DNA of 6,179 nt from Caldifarciminota bacterium. GTDB taxonomy: Bacteria; Hydrothermota; Hydrothermia; UBA1063; CAJXJZ01. Position numbers and translations under genes: made by a program. Shown here in pieces: positions 5,650 through 6,179 of the stretch. The first letter of the stretch is position 1. The number at the start of each line of letters is the position of its first letter. The stretch spans positions 1-6,179 of the forward strand of contig JALVLE010000032.1 of assembly GCA_027033555.1 (NCBI GenBank), read 5' to 3'. A model generated the notes under the pieces. The model was not told the DNA's origin. It worked only from the letters and a program-made list of their open reading frames with translations, and did no database searches.

Positions 5650-6179
5650 ATGTCTATACGTAAGAAAATTGGTTTTTTCCTTGGTCCTCTTTTATTTCTG
5701 GCGGTGTATTTCTTTCCCGTTCATATGCCTCTCCGAGCCCACAGACTGCTTGCTTTATTTGCCTTTGTGATAACCTACTGGCTTTTGGAAGTCATTCCTA
5801 TTGGAATAACCGCTCTTCTCGGAGCAGCTTTAATGGTTCCGCTGGGTATTACAGGTACAAAAGAGGCCTTTTCTTCCTTTTCAAATCCCATTGTTATGTT
5901 GTTTTTAGGCAGTTTTATTATCGCAGAAGCAATGGTGGTCCATAACCTTCATAGAAGAATTGCCCTTTACATTTTATCAAGAAAATGGGTTACTTCTTCA
6001 TTCTTCGGGTTTATTACGGGTATTGCACTTATTCCCTTTTTCCTCTCCATGTGGATGAGCAATACAGCCACAACTGCTATGATGTTACCCATTACACTCG
6101 GAATTCTCAATCTTGTTGAGAATAAAAAGGGCAAAAAGATAGATACTCATGCCGGAATCCTTTTGCTTATTGCCTACTC
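5650..6179 (+). CDS. SLC13/DASS-family carboxylate or anion transporter (N-terminal part)
   Basis: The frame opens at ATG 5650 and is still open at the right edge, giving 176 residues of a family usually about 450-500 long. It is strongly hydrophobic: one segment at about 7-24, a long stretch at 34-66 including YWLLEVIPIGITALLG, one at 80-97, and a stretch at 118-156. FSNPIVMLFLGSFIIAEAM (77-95) and FLSMWMSNTATTAMMLP (131-147) carry the family signature; Ser137-Asn138-Thr139 is the SNT motif that contacts sodium and substrate carboxylate in DASS carriers. It would import dicarboxylates, citrate, sulfate or related anions across the inner membrane, usually with sodium. The start has AAAGG at 5640-5644. 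Substrate cannot be read from this half; the second SNT motif lies outside the window. Confidence 0.9.
   Translation, partial: MSIRKKIGFFLGPLLFLAVYFFPVHMPLRAHRLLALFAFVITYWLLEVIPIGITALLGAALMVPLGITGTKEAFSSFSNPIVMLFLGSFIIAEAMVVHNLHRRIALYILSRKWVTSSFFGFITGIALIPFFLSMWMSNTATTAMMLPITLGILNLVENKKGKKIDTHAGILLLIAY

Noticed and set aside
1..6179. CRISPR arrays, insertion sequences, attachment sites or phage genes, including use of the tRNA ends as integration sites.
   Set aside because: No repeated spacers, transposase, integrase or duplicated tRNA 3' end was seen; the region reads as ordinary chromosome.

Overview
This is a bacterial chromosomal stretch with low to moderate GC (roughly 40% by eye). Every supported gene is on the + strand. 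Bacterial origin is shown by ribosomal protein S20, which archaea lack, a bacterial type IA topoisomerase with C-terminal zinc ribbons, AGGAGG-type ribosome binding sites and sigma70-like promoters. Neither tRNA encodes its CCA end. I cannot assign a phylum from the sequence alone.

Layout: (1) Positions 1-75 hold the C-terminal end of an unrecognised protein whose TAA directly abuts the ATG of topA (DNA topoisomerase I, 76-2175). (2) After a 111-bp gap with a good extended -10 promoter comes rpsT (S20), running straight into tRNA-Val(UAC) and then tRNA-Pro(GGG). The rpsT stop codon lies inside the tRNA-Val gene, so S20 mRNA and tRNA share ten bases. The tRNA-Pro acceptor helix is extended by flanking A/T pairs and followed by a T-run, so the end of this unit looks like a terminator. 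(3) A 136-bp intergenic region carries a perfect 2 x 16-bp tandem repeat and a second sigma70-like promoter, with an 8-bp repeat on each side of its -10. (4) A tight five-gene run follows: a LutA/HdrB-like CCG-domain protein, a LutB-like LUD/ferredoxin protein, dtd (D-aminoacyl-tRNA deacylase), cutA, and the start of an SLC13/DASS-type carboxylate transporter that leaves the window at 6179. Gaps are 2, 1, 12 (6 to the alternative upstream ATG) and 8 bases, which suggests one transcript.

The first two genes of that run resemble the LutAB part of bacterial L-lactate oxidation complexes, and the last is a likely organic-acid importer, so the unit may couple uptake of an organic acid to its oxidation (inference). 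The LutA-like protein is the main anomaly. Its fold signature is clear, but most cysteines that bind the non-cubane [4Fe-4S] clusters are missing. No LutC is seen, and the LutB-like protein is shorter than Bacillus LutB. The most interesting items are this degenerate subunit and the rpsT/tRNA-Val overlap.
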